64,000 nt of DNA, from NCBI GenBank assembly GCA_914767715.1, contig OU612070.1, forward strand, positions 15,083,501 through 15,147,500, read 5' to 3'. The position numbers and the translations under genes are program-made. Within the stretch, counting starts at the first letter, position 1; each line of letters opens with the position of its first letter. Shown one piece after another: positions 1-10,745 of this stretch. The DNA comes from Membranipora membranacea. Taxonomy: Eukaryota > Bryozoa > Gymnolaemata > Cheilostomatida > Membraniporidae. Under the pieces are notes generated by a model. The model did not search any database, was not told the DNA's origin, and saw only the letters and a list, made by a program, of their open reading frames with translations.

Positions 1-77
1 GCAGGCCCTCTTGAATGCAGGCCCTGCATTCAAGAGGGACCCTTGAGGGACCCCTATCACAATAGGGGTCCCTCAAG
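1..77. repeat. two adjacent short inverted repeats at a LINE boundary
   Basis: Two hairpins lie back to back. The first pairs about 5-20 with 21-37 around GCAGGCCCTGC. The second pairs 42-57 with 62-77 around a 4 nt loop. The right arm of the second is part of the reverse transcriptase coding sequence (the GVPQGS motif starts at 65), so the left arm is an inverted copy of coding DNA. This looks like a snap-back inversion at the broken 5' edge of the LINE. A cloning or amplification chimera is the alternative. Confidence 0.7.
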
Positions 78-964
78 GTTCAATCCTAGCACCAACTTTG
101 TTTCTCATCTTCATAAATGATTTATTAACTTCATCAAAATCAGACTCATCATCATATGCATATGCTGATGATACAGTGTTCCTGTCATCTAATAAAAACC
201 TTCAGCAACTAAAGGCAAAGGCATTTGAAGATTTAAGTGGCATTTTGGATTGGTGCAATCATAACCGGATGGTTATAAATGTTCAGAAATCTCATTACAT
301 GCTACTTAATTTCTCAGATCCGCTTTATGACCTGGAACTGTACATAGGGCATGAAAAACTAAACAGACAGAGAACTACAAGGCTTCTGGGTTTTGTGTTG
401 AATGACTCGCTTTCATGGCAGGATCATCTAGAGTATGTATATAAAAAGGTACAACGGAATGTTTACCTACTTCAAAATTTGAGATACTTCATGAAAATAG
501 CAAGTGCCCGCACATTTTACTTCCAGTTTATCTATTGCCACCTTATATATGGTATCCATATCATTGGCAACTTGTCCTGCAATAATGCCCTCAATAGATT
601 ATTTTTGCTGCAAAAACGGGCTTTACGCATTATCGCCAATGTGCATTACATCCCGTATTATCTCATTTCAACCGAATCCATTACACAATCATTACAACTC
701 CTACCTCTTCCTAAGCTTGTTTGTTATTTCACTTCACTTTTTGCGCATAAGATAAACAATTTTTTAACACCTCCATTTATATATAGAGGATTTAAAAACA
801 CTACCAAGTTCAATTTTCGTGATAAACATTTACTTTTATATCATACAGACAATCTAAGATACAAAGTTTCTGCTACATACAATTCTTTACCGTTACATTT
901 GAGATCTAAAGAAAAGTTCAGTCCATTCAAAACTTTACTTTTCAACCATATATTATCGACTTGA
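65..964 (+). pseudogene. 5'-truncated LINE reverse transcriptase, C-terminal part
   Basis: The open frame enters at 65 with the RT motif GVPQGS, followed by LAPTLFLIFINDL and the catalytic YADD box (about 155-166), then the RT thumb and a C-terminal domain ending in a typical non-LTR tail with LFLLQKRALRIIAN. Upstream RT motifs and the endonuclease are missing, because the frame meets a stop at 44 inside the inverted repeat. The remaining frame to the TGA at 964 is uninterrupted, which suggests a fairly young copy. The element's 3' UTR runs on to about 1098. The organisation, with no RNase H seen after the RT, fits CR1/jockey-like non-LTR retrotransposons; I cannot fix the clade. A second copy of its 3' end is at 50.7 kb. 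Confidence 0.88.
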
Positions 965-1098
965 CCAACATCATTGATGATATTATTTCCCTTCTGTTTC
1001 TCTTTTTTTGTTTTAAAAAAAATTGTTTTCTGGCACTGAGTGCAAAACATTTCGAATGAGATGACTTTGGATGCCAATAAAAAGTATATATAAGAGGT
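965..1098 (+). mobile_element. 3' UTR and tail of the LINE
   Basis: This stretch is non-coding and nearly identical to 50,930-51,050, where the same LINE 3' end is inserted in other DNA. Both end with GATGCCAATAAAAAGTATAT, so the 3' terminus is probably a short ATAAAA/TA-type tail. The shared end point defines the true 3' end of the element. Confidence 0.75.
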
Positions 1099-1258
1099 TG
1101 TTTATGTAAATCAAAAATAAAAGTGGCCCCAGGTTTGATTCTTGGGGTACTCCTATGTTGATGTCACGGTACTGAGATACAGCATTATTTACAATAACAT
1201 ATTTTTTACGGTTTTTGAGGTAATTTTCGGGAGGTTCAATCGCTGCCATATAATTCAC
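1099..1258 (-). pseudogene. second LINE reverse transcriptase fragment, opposite strand
   Basis: On the minus strand 1258-1100 reads as an RT segment: [15 protein letters not shown], then IGVPQ and [15 protein letters not shown]. This is the same RT region as at 65-130 (fingers/palm around motif B) but a different family. It abuts the 3' tail of the first LINE. No YADD box follows, so only about 50 codons survive. It is a dead fragment; either element could have inserted into the other. Confidence 0.78.
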
Positions 1259-1637
1259 GTATAATTTGAATCATTTTTTATCAGACAACATCAAAACCCA
1301 ATCTTCGTGTTTTCAAAAGGAATCCAGTTTATTTGCATTTTATTTTCAAATTAAAAGTGATCGACGGGCAAATGCAATCTCCGTTTTTTGGCCATGCCTA
1401 TCCACTGTGATGAACTTCGGTGCATATAACACTGGGGGAACATCAAGACAGGTCAGTTCTTGTTGGAGCTTGTTTTTCTGGTATGGTATAGATTGATTTT
1501 TTGGTACCTAACTTAGTTTATTTTTCAAGAATAAAGTTGATTGCAATGTCGAAAAGGCATCTAAATTATGTGTGATTAATAAATTGAGTTTTGTCACAAG
1601 ATTCGAAAGCAAATATTTTGGATAAATAAACGAAATA

Positions 1638-1692
1638 ATTTTTGTATGGAGTTGCCCCCTTCCTCAACAGGAAGGAGTTAACTCCATACAAA
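1638..1692. repeat. imperfect hairpin
   Basis: TTTTGTATGGAGTT pairs with AACTCCATACAAAA around a smaller CTTCC/GGAAG hairpin. It is a compact fold-back of about 55 bp with no coding content. The flanking DNA from about 1260 to 2840 shows no gene that I can support; ORFs there are short and look random. Confidence 0.6.
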
Positions 1693-2844
1693 ATGAACAT
1701 GAGCAATAATGAGTAAAAGAAAGGTGTCTGTTCTGCTTTGGTATTTGGCCCCAAGTAGGTCGAATATGTGACATTAGTGCCTGTGAGGGCAATATGGTTA
1801 CGCATTAAATTTTACGGAAACAAATCTTAAATACACCATGTGATATAAAGTAGCCTGGAATGTTTGATCAAGGAGTTAGAGACTTGGTTTGAATGACTAA
1901 TATAAGGGATTTGTGAAGACATAAATGTGTGCATGATGACTCAGTGAGTTTCTCTGAACCACCAACTGAACAAAAATATCGACATATATGAAATTTTGTG
2001 TTGATAGCAATGATCACAGAGAGGTCAAACGTTCCTGTCATCAAAAGGACTAAAGAGCAGTTGGCGGTTCGATGGAGGTTTTGTCGCAACAGACCCAGAT
2101 ACTTAGTGAATTGGGCACCCTGTATTGTTCATAGGCCAGTTAAGATGCAATAATATTCTCATAGCACATGATATTTCCAAGGAACACTGGTTGTTGTTTC
2201 CATTGATCACATTTCACAATAGACACCACCAGAGCTCTCAGATGGTAGTTCTTGTGCATCTGTTTGTTATTATTTCATTTATGTTTAACTAGAGAGACTG
2301 GTTTAACCAGGGAGGGTGGGATATACCTCCTCCCTCGCTGGTTTAACTTGATACAAAACATTTTATATCACAAGTGAAAAGTAAAAATTATAGTTATGAG
2401 TTATCCCATTTTATTTTGTGAGGGGACAACTCATATGACCTTATCCGAGCATCATCAATTGTCACGATGTAACAGCTCTAGCTCTAGCTTTTATGGTAAA
2501 TGTCATGGGCGTCAGAAGGATTTACCAAGGGGTGCTCCTTTTAGCTGTGGAGTAGTTAGTGGCATGTGTAAGCGGGGAGGGTGTGGGAGGGGCGCCCTAG
2601 CGCCCTTCTGCCAACGGAAACTTTTTGAAATCCGAGACCCAAAAACAGACATTTTGGTACATACCAGCCAACTTTTATGGATGGGCAACACCAAGCATGA
2701 TACCAAATATATTTAACAGCAACAGCCTCTTGCCCGGGCCCCGATTGAAAATTCTAGCGATAAAAGGAAACATTGAGTTAAAAAATTGTTAAAAAAAAAA
2801 AAAATTTTTAACCTCCCAAGGGGTGCTCACTTAAATTGAGGTTT

Positions 2845-3243
2845 TTCATATAGATTTACAAGCGGCTAGGGTCAGTACACGGACATTTCCTTTTTTTGAT
2901 GACCAGCCATCCATCAATTGTCACATGTAAATCTATATGAAAAAAACTCATTTTAAAAACCCATATAACTCTTAGCCTATGTATCCTAGCAAAAAGTGAC
3001 AATCATATGGTGTATAGCTTGAAGGTTGCACATTTCAAAAAAGTTGGAAATCCGTCTTTGGGATAAATACATAATGAGTTATGACCTATCAAAGGTAGAT
3101 ATGTTTGCATAAAACCTTACATTGTAACTTATACAATTATTGAAATTTGCAGGTGGCCAGATTGATGATTTTCCCCCAGTGGATCAAAACCGCAGGCACA
3201 TAACAATCATTGAAGTGTCCCCTCTGTATATCCTTACTCTGTG
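2845..3243. repeat. dispersed repeat, copy 1
   Basis: This block of about 400 bp is clearly similar to 57,725-58,142, inside an intron of the third GPCR gene. Shared landmarks are TTAGCCTATGTATCCTAGCA-like, TTTCAAAAAAGTTGGAAATC and GTATATCCTTACTCT. In this copy an ATAGATTTACA-type sequence near 2850 recurs in inverse near 2930. Non-coding; probably a MITE or other short mobile element of unknown class. Confidence 0.72.
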
Positions 3244-3350
3244 ATATTTTTATAGGCCCTTCAACTATTTTCTGAATTGAAAGGAATACACAGTATGAGT
3301 TTTCTCCTCAGATGAAAAGAGTGAACAACTTTACCATTTTAACGAGCAAG
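3244..3350. repeat. short dispersed repeat (also at 10.4 kb)
   Basis: The stretch from TAGGCCCTTC through CAGTATGAGTTTTCTCCTCA to the ACTTTACCA region is similar to 10,388-10,472. It follows the dispersed repeat at 2845 directly but is found without it at 10.4 kb, so it is a separate repeat. From 3350 to 4430 I see nothing convincing; a 150-codon open frame at 3853-4305 has no recognisable domain. Confidence 0.55.
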
Positions 3351-4430
3351 CAGCCTTTGTAGTCCTGGAGGAAAGGAATCATTAGAATTTATATTTCTCT
3401 GCCATGACATTATATGGAAACCTACAAAGTTGGACTTCAGACTGGGTAAACAAAAGAAAAGTTAATCTTTAATTAGAGTTTAGTTTAGCTTATATGGGCT
3501 GACTCATTGTTAAAGATAATGTTGTGATAAAGACGCATCTCCTCTCGCTGATGAATGTCCCCTTGACATCAATCCACTCATGACCTAATGTCCCATGAAG
3601 CAATATTCTGGAAGATAATTCTCATACCATGTTCAGTTATGATTTGATGCTTTTTAAGCTCTACACATCATTTCTATATCCTCAAATTTGGTAACATATA
3701 TGTGTATGGAAGTTGCATACTTGTCGATCTCCTCTAATGTCCATATTTGACAGTCGATAACGTAATACTTAAGGATGTTAAACCCATTGTGATACCAAAA
3801 CAGAATACCCCAGGTGTGGAAGGGGTGAGGGTTACAAGGAGAAGGCATTCAAGTGGCCATTCATTTACACCTTGGCAAGGATATTTTTCTAGCCACTTGG
3901 GAATGTGATGCACCCACAATCCTTGGCAGCTGGCAAAGCAACAGTGAACAAACACAATGCTCTCTATCACCACCACAAAGTGATCTGTTCCATATTATGC
4001 ATCCTTACGGTTACACTTTCAGTGTATTGCCATCATTCAGTCAACATAATCAGAGTTTAAAGCAATTAATGATGCAGCGGCGCTACTCTGAGAATGTGTC
4101 AAATACACTCAATACTGTACCCTTCTCATTGACGGTTGGGCAACAATCACGTAAAAGCTGTTCACTACCGCCCCTTGTCAACTCCTGGACTCAGCCGATC
4201 AAAGGCTCACTGAAATATTGGCCTGAACAGTTGATTACTCCGCAGTTACATCAGAAACACTTGTTTAGACAGCCATCTCGTCATGATACTAGTCCAAAAG
4301 GTTAAATGATAAATCTTCAAGGTTAAATTATCCAACTTGACCCGTCTCCAATGTCACTCGATCAGTCCACAGGGTCACTGATCAGCTGCCAACTTAACAG
4401 TTGAGGGAGAGGTAGTTTATTGGGGGGAGC

Positions 4431-4466
4431 AAGCCCGAATGCAGGCAAATTGGATCAAACTTGGTC
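4431..4466. repeat. half copy of a small inverted-repeat element
   Basis: GAATGCAGGCAAATTGGATC plus the following AAACTTGGTC matches one arm of a fold-back element at about 51,869-51,981 whose two arms carry TTTGCCTGCAT and ATGCAGGCAA with the same neighbouring bases. Only one arm is seen here. Confidence 0.5.
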
Positions 4467-4676
4467 TATTACGATATCCGATCCTGGCTTAGATTTTTTC
4501 CATTTATACCCGCTTAACCCCCACCTTTCAAGTATCATTTTTTCATCTCTGACTGAGGCTTTCCCCCATTTTATTCTTAAAAACTGCTTCATTTGCATTG
4601 TGTAAAAACTCTACTATATCCAAGGAGTTACTCCTCACTATATCCCACTATATAAACCATGCATTTGTTTTAGTTT

Positions 4677-5036
4677 ACCCTATAGGAGTTTAGTTTTCTC
4701 GGCATTTAGGATTCGCTTTTCCGTTTTTGCCTAAGTAGCGAAATTGTATGATAGCGGAAATTACTTCCTAAGCAATAAACACCACTCAGTTTCATAAACA
4801 ATGTACAATTATACAGGAATACACCTTAAGTAAACATGCAAGGCAGTGTGGTGTAGTGGTCTAAGTGTCTGCCTTGCAACCAGATGGAGGGTTATGCCCT
4901 GGGTTCGAATTCCAGCATAGACATTTTTTTAAATTTTCGCTAGTAAGCCTACTAGCGAATATTAGTGTATCTTAAATTAAATTCACTCACCATAGTAGCG
5001 AAATTAAACTCTAGCTAAATTAAACTCCTATAGGGT
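4677..5036. mobile_element. MITE-like TIR element carrying a tRNA-like sequence
   Basis: The ends are inverted repeats: ACCCTATAGGAGTTTAGTTT at the left and the matching TAAACTCCTATAGGGT at the right. The flanks give a candidate duplication TAGTTT (4671-4676 and 5036-5041). The roughly 360 bp element has no ORF. Internally it repeats motifs such as GTAGCGAAATT on both strands, and at 4842-4922 it contains a tRNA-like sequence followed by a T run. The superfamily is unknown. Confidence 0.7.
4842..4922 (+). tRNA. degenerate tRNA-Ala(TGC)-like sequence, probable tRNA pseudogene
   Basis: An A box (TGGTGTAGTGG) and a B box region (GGTTCGAATTCC) are present. The T arm is intact (CTGGG, loop TTCGAAT, TCCAG). 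The anticodon loop CTTGCAA gives anticodon TGC (Ala), with a C:C mismatch at the loop-closing position. The acceptor stem is poor (GGCAGTG against CATAGAC, about four or five pairs of seven). A run of seven T follows at 4924, as at a Pol III terminator. Probably a tRNA-derived sequence captured by the MITE, not a working tRNA; it might still be transcribed. Confidence 0.6.
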
Positions 5037-7690
5037 AGTTTAGTTTTATTATCAGATCCGATAGTATCATGTGATAATAAAAATGTATCACTGGGTGCTC
5101 TGGGTAAAAACGGTACTACAAATATTTCAGCTTTCATGAAATTGTTGTCACTGGATGACATAAAAAAAGTAGGTTTTGATTCAATTTACTTCTGATCGAC
5201 TTTGCTCGCAGCACTGGAACAGAAGAAAATTTGTATTTTTAACATACATCAAAAGAGCTTGACTGACAAATTTCAGTTTTAATACTGATTGGACTCTCTG
5301 TCAGCATTGAACTAATGAGGAAATTTTGAATTTAGTACAAACATCAAAATAGCTTGAGTGAAAATTTGACTTTTTGTTCAAGATAAGGAGGAGGAGTGGG
5401 GAGGGCTGACCACTATTAGCTCCAGGGATTTGTAGAACTGGGGTTACAATTGAAAGTGAAAGACATTATCTGTTGATGCTGACACAATGGAGTAAATACA
5501 TTGTATGACAGAATCTTGGCCCAATCGTCAGCACAGTGTCAGCCCGCCCTGTCGCGATCAAAGAGAAAAGCAGATGTTGTTTGTGTGACAAGAATATAGA
5601 AAGTTCCTTATCATCAACCAGGGTCGCGTTGTTTCCTAAAAGTCTGGGTTGTCTAGCAAGACACATGGTTGCAAAAGATGCGTTGTACTATTGAATTCTA
5701 CATTCTGTTTAAATATTAGAATGTAGATTCACGCATGAATATTCAATTGTAACCAACTTTCTGCCATAGCATTGATACTTGTTTAGACTGTTCCCACCAG
5801 TATCAATGCTGGAACCTCATAATTGCATACAAGTTATGTATATAGAAAATTCACAAGAGGGATGAATCTTGAAAACCCAACGATGTTTTCAATAATGATG
5901 GAATACTTTGCTACATTATTGCACCTCATCCAACTGTAGTATGTAACAGAAGTACGAATGGTACCATAGTCATTTGGGATGTGAAAGGGGATTATCTCTG
6001 CTGAAAAATCTGTGTAACTTTTTGTCATTCCTGCCTTCCAGCCTATACATTATTATGGTGGGGGAGGGGGGGGGCGTGGCGGTGATCGAGCCTTTCCACT
6101 GACCGAGTCTAAAACCTCAAGAACTCTGGGCTGCAGCAGAAAACTGCACATTTTTGGCATAATAGCTCTGCCCTCCCTGACACAATAAGTTGTTTGATTA
6201 GTTGACAGTTTCTTGGCTCTAACTCAACACTTTCTTTAGTCTCCCTCCATGTCGACATTGAAGAGAAAAGCAGATGCTGTTTATGTTTCAAAAGTCAGCT
6301 AAAGCTTCTGATCTTTAACCAGGGTCGAGTTGATGCTTGCAACACTGGTTTTGCCAGGAGCGTAGATGTTGCGGCTTACCACCAGCCTCATTACTAATGT
6401 TACTTACACATTTTCGCTTCATAAGAAATTCAATCAGGGCATCTAGGTGAAATGCCTGTGGAAAGTTTATGATGATATCAGCAGGAGTATTCCACTGGGC
6501 TTCCTTTTACCAAATACCTTTTGGCATTTGTCATAAATCACAAAAACACGTCACTGAAGTACTTCACCGCATGCTGCACCACCTGAAGTTACTGGTCTTA
6601 CCTTCATTGGTTTCTAACTTGTTTCAAACACTACATGGCTATAGCAAGAGTTGACATAACATTACTAAAAATTCTAGAATTAATACATACATACCTCTCT
6701 CAGGACATCAAAGGTTTCTTCCAACTAATTGTTCTTTATCATGGTTAGTGATAACATCAAAATATGATAGCACCCCCCTCATCTTGCTAGATCCACCTGT
6801 TGCCGAGTCTAACCCCATCACATTTGATATGGCAGCTGAATGATATAAAAATCAGCCATTGATTGTACAATTTCATTCGAGCTAATATCATCTTGAGACC
6901 ATATCTTGAAAGAGGAGACTCTAGCGTGTGGAGAAAATGCAGGTGAATACTTTTAAAGTTTTTCTCTTTTGCTTGTTGTTTTTCATCACAGAGCAATTGA
7001 AACAATATGAGGCAATTCGCTTATACTGGTGGTTTACATCAGATGCTATTTGAGGCGTGGAAGCCCAGAGGTGAACTCTGCGAAACTTTAGACTAAGTGC
7101 ATAAGAAGTGAAAAAGAAGCCTAACAATAAGGCAACCTTCCCACAGTGGAGATTACTACCCAAACCATGTTTGATTCAGGCTCGACCGTAACTCTTCAAG
7201 TGAATATGTGAAATTTATAAGGCCATTCTCAATAAATTTAGGGTATTTCATTTGAACATAAAAGTGATCGTCCATACACGAGAACTGGATTGGCAACTAA
7301 ATGAGACTTAACTTCACTACATCATCAACCATATTGTTGATAATGAAACCTACGATTTGTCTACTCGTTTTATCGTATTTTGCATTTTCAATTGACAAAA
7401 TAGTTGATAGCAAATTGCAGCAACTGTCTACTGTGTTTAATTATCTTTACTTCATATCAATAATGTAAAAAGATTTGCATTCACCTTCACATTTTATGAG
7501 TCTTCTTAGTATGATATTGTCATCTTATATTCAGAATTTAGCTCCTACTTATAAAGAGGGTTACAAAATACAAATTTATCTTTGAGAATAGGCCTATATT
7601 TGAGTTGAATGGCTAAGCAACAAGATCAGTAATATTGAGGTTCAAACTCAAAATCCTTGCTTTCTTTTCTCTGCCTCTAGAGTGTCAGTT
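5037..7690. other. intergenic, no gene seen
   Basis: I find no exon with coding character and good splice sites. Two related segments (about 5,520-5,650 and 6,170-6,345) share AGAGAAAAGCAGATG and AACCAGGGTCG, which suggests an old local duplication of about 130 bp. A G-rich run is at 6058-6075. Confidence 0.5.
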
Positions 7691-7730
7691 AAGGTAAACA
7701 ATTTTAAATAACACTGCTTTCTTATTACAG

Positions 7731-8537
7731 ATGTTGAATACTCAGCTACTTAGTGTTTTGCTGCTCTGCTGTGTGCTTGGACTATCAGCACAAGTCTCAC
7801 TTCACGATTCTCAAGCTGACAGAGAACTAGCCCGATACAGAGAGAGAGTTAAGCTTGTTCATGGATTACTTCTGTCAGAGAAATGTCCGGACCTTGACAT
7901 CAGAGTGAAGAGGGGAGCACCAGATATTAGCAAAAGTGAGGTTCTTCTAGAGATAGAAAAGTCGCTATTCGAAGAGCTTATCGATAGGCTTGTTGACTGT
8001 AGGATGGTGAATCAAACAACACCTACTCAAACTACAACAACTACATCTACGATCACAACACCAACAACTACCACGCCTACAACCACTACACCTACAACTA
8101 CATTGCCTACAACTACCACACATGAGCATCAACCAGAAGTATGTGAAGGGGCAGTCAACCTTACTGAGGCGTGGCGTCATGAGAGCAGCCCAAGAGATCA
8201 GAAGCCTGTTGATGGATCTTACAATTGTGACACGAGAGATATGCCGACCCAAGGAAGACCCTGGTTCCGAATATCAGGTGCTGCTGGGAGTCATCTCCTC
8301 GATCACTGCACACCCGGTTATAGATGTGGCACGCTGGGTTCTTTATGGAGTAACGCCACTATGCCAACTGATATCGGGGTAGTCACTACCATCCCACTGT
8401 ATGCATCATATTTCTCTAAGTGTGACCAGAACATTATCGCCTGCTCAGTTATGAGATGCTCAGATAAGCCAAATGATTTCATCTATAGATGGACCGGCGA
8501 TATCGGTTGTCCCTTAGGGTTCTGTGGAATGACTTAG
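7731..8537 (+). CDS. secreted Thr-rich protein with D8C-like cysteine domain
   Basis: This is a 268-residue open frame. The ATG follows a splice acceptor (TTCTTATTACAG) directly, so a 5' non-coding exon probably lies upstream. Residues 1-21 form a signal peptide (Leu/Cys-rich core ending LGLSAQ). A charged, probably helical segment runs to about 95 and contains RVKR at 58-61, a furin-type site. Residues 96-130 are a Thr/Pro repeat typical of O-glycosylated linkers. Residues about 145-268 match the D8C pattern of uromodulin/GP2-like proteins: NCDTRD, PWFRISGAAG, a Cys then YRCGT, W with an N-glycosylation site (NAT), and late paired cysteines; two NXT sites are present. It is likely an extracellular or mucus/matrix protein. 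Its true role is unknown. A decayed paralogue lies at 13.0 kb. Confidence 0.85.
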   Translation: MLNTQLLSVLLLCCVLGLSAQVSLHDSQADRELARYRERVKLVHGLLLSEKCPDLDIRVKRGAPDISKSEVLLEIEKSLFEELIDRLVDCRMVNQTTPTQTTTTTSTITTPTTTTPTTTTPTTTLPTTTTHEHQPEVCEGAVNLTEAWRHESSPRDQKPVDGSYNCDTRDMPTQGRPWFRISGAAGSHLLDHCTPGYRCGTLGSLWSNATMPTDIGVVTTIPLYASYFSKCDQNIIACSVMRCSDKPNDFIYRWTGDIGCPLGFCGMT

Positions 8538-9615
8538 TTTTTTGCATAAGTTGTACGTATCCGATCAACTAAGTTTTTTTGTTGCTCATTAAAAAAAAGA
8601 GTAAACCAGTTTCATTCTAATCAGAAAAATGCAACTTTTTCAATAGAATAATAGTTTTAATGCGTTACATCTGTAATGTTTCCTCTATAGTCTATATGAT
8701 GTTAATGTTGATGTTTTCATTATCTGATTTGTCTAAACCACATGTTCCATCGTATTAAATCTAGCTATTATATTATGATGTCACGTAATAATTATTCATA
8801 CTTCAAATTGCACTGGCTGTTAGTTGTACCTCTAGATTCTGTGGCATGTCGCAAGCAGTGTGTAACATTAAGCATCGTGATTTATTTTTAATTTTTTAAT
8901 ATTATAGTTATATAGTTTTCTCAAATCATAACAATCCATATCCAACTTTTTTGTTATTTCTAAAGTTTACCAATAAATTGTTACCAAATATATAACAGAT
9001 AATTCCGGCATTGTAACAGTAATGATATACATACATATTATATATATATATATATACATAGGGATATCAGTAAATTCAACGCAGCCGATATGTGAGAAGA
9101 TTCAAAATTTAGAAAAAAAACTATTAAAAGTAAATGAGAAAACTGCCGTTGGTAGTGTATGAGATCATAATATAATTTTGATTCCAATCGTCCAACTTGC
9201 ATAGTAGAGGAGCATATTGCATCAGATCAGAAAGATGCCGCTTTGAGCATCAAAACAACAATCATACAAATTAAAGTATAAGGCAGCATCAGTATCTCGG
9301 ATAAATGAAAACTTAACAAAACTGAAAAAAATTGGGAAACCAGATGTTTGTATGAGATGAACATAAAAATTAGCACAGTACTTTTAAGTTTTAATCTCCT
9401 GGGCACGGGGGATGGCTCACTATGAATGTGAATGGGGTTGATACTTCGGTGTTGGAAATTACCGGCAAGAAATTTAGCTGAATCTTTTTGTTAAAGCCCA
9501 TAACGAAAAGAAAACAAAATGTTGATGACAGTATCTTTAGTACTCAATGGTTACCACTTTAGTCAGCAGGTATTCATGCACGGCTTTCTGACCTGGAAAA
9601 TAAAAAAAAAACCAG
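8538..9615. other. 3' flank of the D8C gene, no other gene
   Basis: AT-rich non-coding DNA. AATAAA occurs at about 8971 and is a possible late polyadenylation signal; an ATTAAA-like site is near 8589. A (TA)n run lies at 9038-9056. Nothing else is supported. Confidence 0.45.
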
Positions 9616-9925
9616 ATAGATGATGTAATTTTATTGTTACACATTCTACTTTGAAATTCCCTAGCGGAGTAAATGTTAGTGATAGTTTGATGAAGATGGT
9701 TGGGTAGTTAGCTAGCACTTTTTTCAATGGCTTAGGTGGTATTTATATAGAGTTAGGAAGTTGAGAAAATGTTAGCTAGCAGCAAATTTAGCTATTTCAA
9801 GCATGTATGAAATGTTGAAATCTTTGCACCAGTAAATACCCAACTCCTCTAGAGTCATGTGATGTGGTATAATGCACTAAAATGATTCTGACACTGACTG
9901 ACTCTCATTCAGAGGGAAAGGGAGT
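9616..9925. repeat. segmental duplicate flank, copy 1
   Basis: This non-coding block is similar to about 13,945-14,275: TTTTATTNTTACACA, then TTGAAATTCCCTAG, GAGGAAGTTGAG-type and AGCTATTTCAAGC landmarks in the same order. It lies about 1.1 kb beyond the D8C gene, and the partner lies just beyond the D8C pseudogene, so gene and flank were copied together. Confidence 0.65.
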
Positions 9926-10141
9926 CATTAACAGCCTCAGACTTGGAGAGAAATAGGGAGTTTATCGGTCTCTAAACAAGCTTTATTTCCTCTCTGTATC
10001 TGGCCAGCTCTCTGTTAACTCTCAGGTTGTGAAGTGAGACCTAGACAGAAAGAAAAAGTTACTTTAGGACAGCAAAACCCCTAGCAGGCAAATATTAAAC
10101 ACTAGTAGGGGAAAATTCATTATTGTTAACATGTCAGGAAT

Positions 10142-10199
10142 CCATGGGGAGTCTGGACTCTACCATATGTAGTATGCTTGAGTCCAGACTCCCCATGGG
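10142..10199. repeat. hairpin with 19 bp arms
   Basis: CCATGGGGAGTCTGGACTC pairs with GAGTCCAGACTCCCCATGG around a spacer of about 20 nt. The arms match fully. Isolated in non-coding DNA. Confidence 0.75.
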
Positions 10200-10387
10200 C
10201 AGTCTAAAACAAATGTGTATGATATTGTTTCTGTGGTGTTGTCTTCTCATGTACCAGTAATTTTGAATTTCTTAATTGACCCATGTGCCTGTGATGTGGT
10301 TTTGTTTTGATTGGCTGATGAGTTTTGGTTTGTTGTTGGACTGAATCCCAGTCTAGGTGGTATGGTAAAAGCAGTCTTAACAAATAG

Positions 10388-10472
10388 GCCTTTTTTCTGT
10401 TCTCTTAATTGAAAAAGTTACGCAGTATGAGTCTTCTCCTCAGAGTAAAAGAGTAGACAGCTTTTACCAGGA
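10388..10472. repeat. short dispersed repeat (also at 3.24 kb)
   Basis: It shares TAGGCC, AATTGAAAA and CAGTATGAGTCTTCTCCTCA landmarks with 3244-3350. Non-coding. Confidence 0.5.
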
Positions 10473-10671
10473 GCCTTGATGTTATTCTCATCTATTAAGT
10501 TTGATGGATGTATTGCTGAGATTTCTAACTCTGTTCAAGGAAGAATTTTTAAAAAAGAAGAGATTTATGTGGACTCGGCCCAGCATAACTCGACTCATTT
10601 CGGCCCAGCTTTGTGTATACCAATGAGGCTGTAGGATGTTTGAAGTGCAGATCAACGCTAAAAAAGCACAA

Positions 10672-10745
10672 AGCCAGGTGTAAGTAAGTGATTACTAATG
10701 ATAACTAATTAGTTATCATTAGTAATCCCTTACTTACACCTGGCT
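10672..10745. repeat. hairpin with 35 bp arms
   Basis: Arm 10672-10706 pairs with 10711-10745 around AATT, with one mismatch in 35. The arms begin AGCCAGGTGTAAGTAAG. Near-perfect palindromes of this size with tiny spacers recur in the window (17.7, 22.5, 29.6 and 52.9 kb). Confidence 0.8.

Noticed and set aside
1266-1496. Plus-strand ORF next to the second LINE fragment
   Set aside because: Short, without domain, and antisense to the likely continuation of the minus-strand RT fragment.
3853-4305. 150-codon open frame on the plus strand
   Set aside because: No domain, no low-complexity or splice pattern that helps, and competing open frames on the other strand. A fleeting resemblance of the antisense to DNA topoisomerase VI/Spo11-like sequence did not hold up residue by residue.
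4842-4922. Functional tRNA-Ala gene
   Set aside because: Acceptor stem mispaired at several positions and a C:C mismatch closes the anticodon loop; kept only as a tRNA-derived sequence.
7965-8252. Cys/Arg-rich antisense frame across the D8C gene
   Set aside because: It is the mirror of the Thr-repeat codons (ACA/ACT) and disappears outside the repeat; the sense strand explains it.
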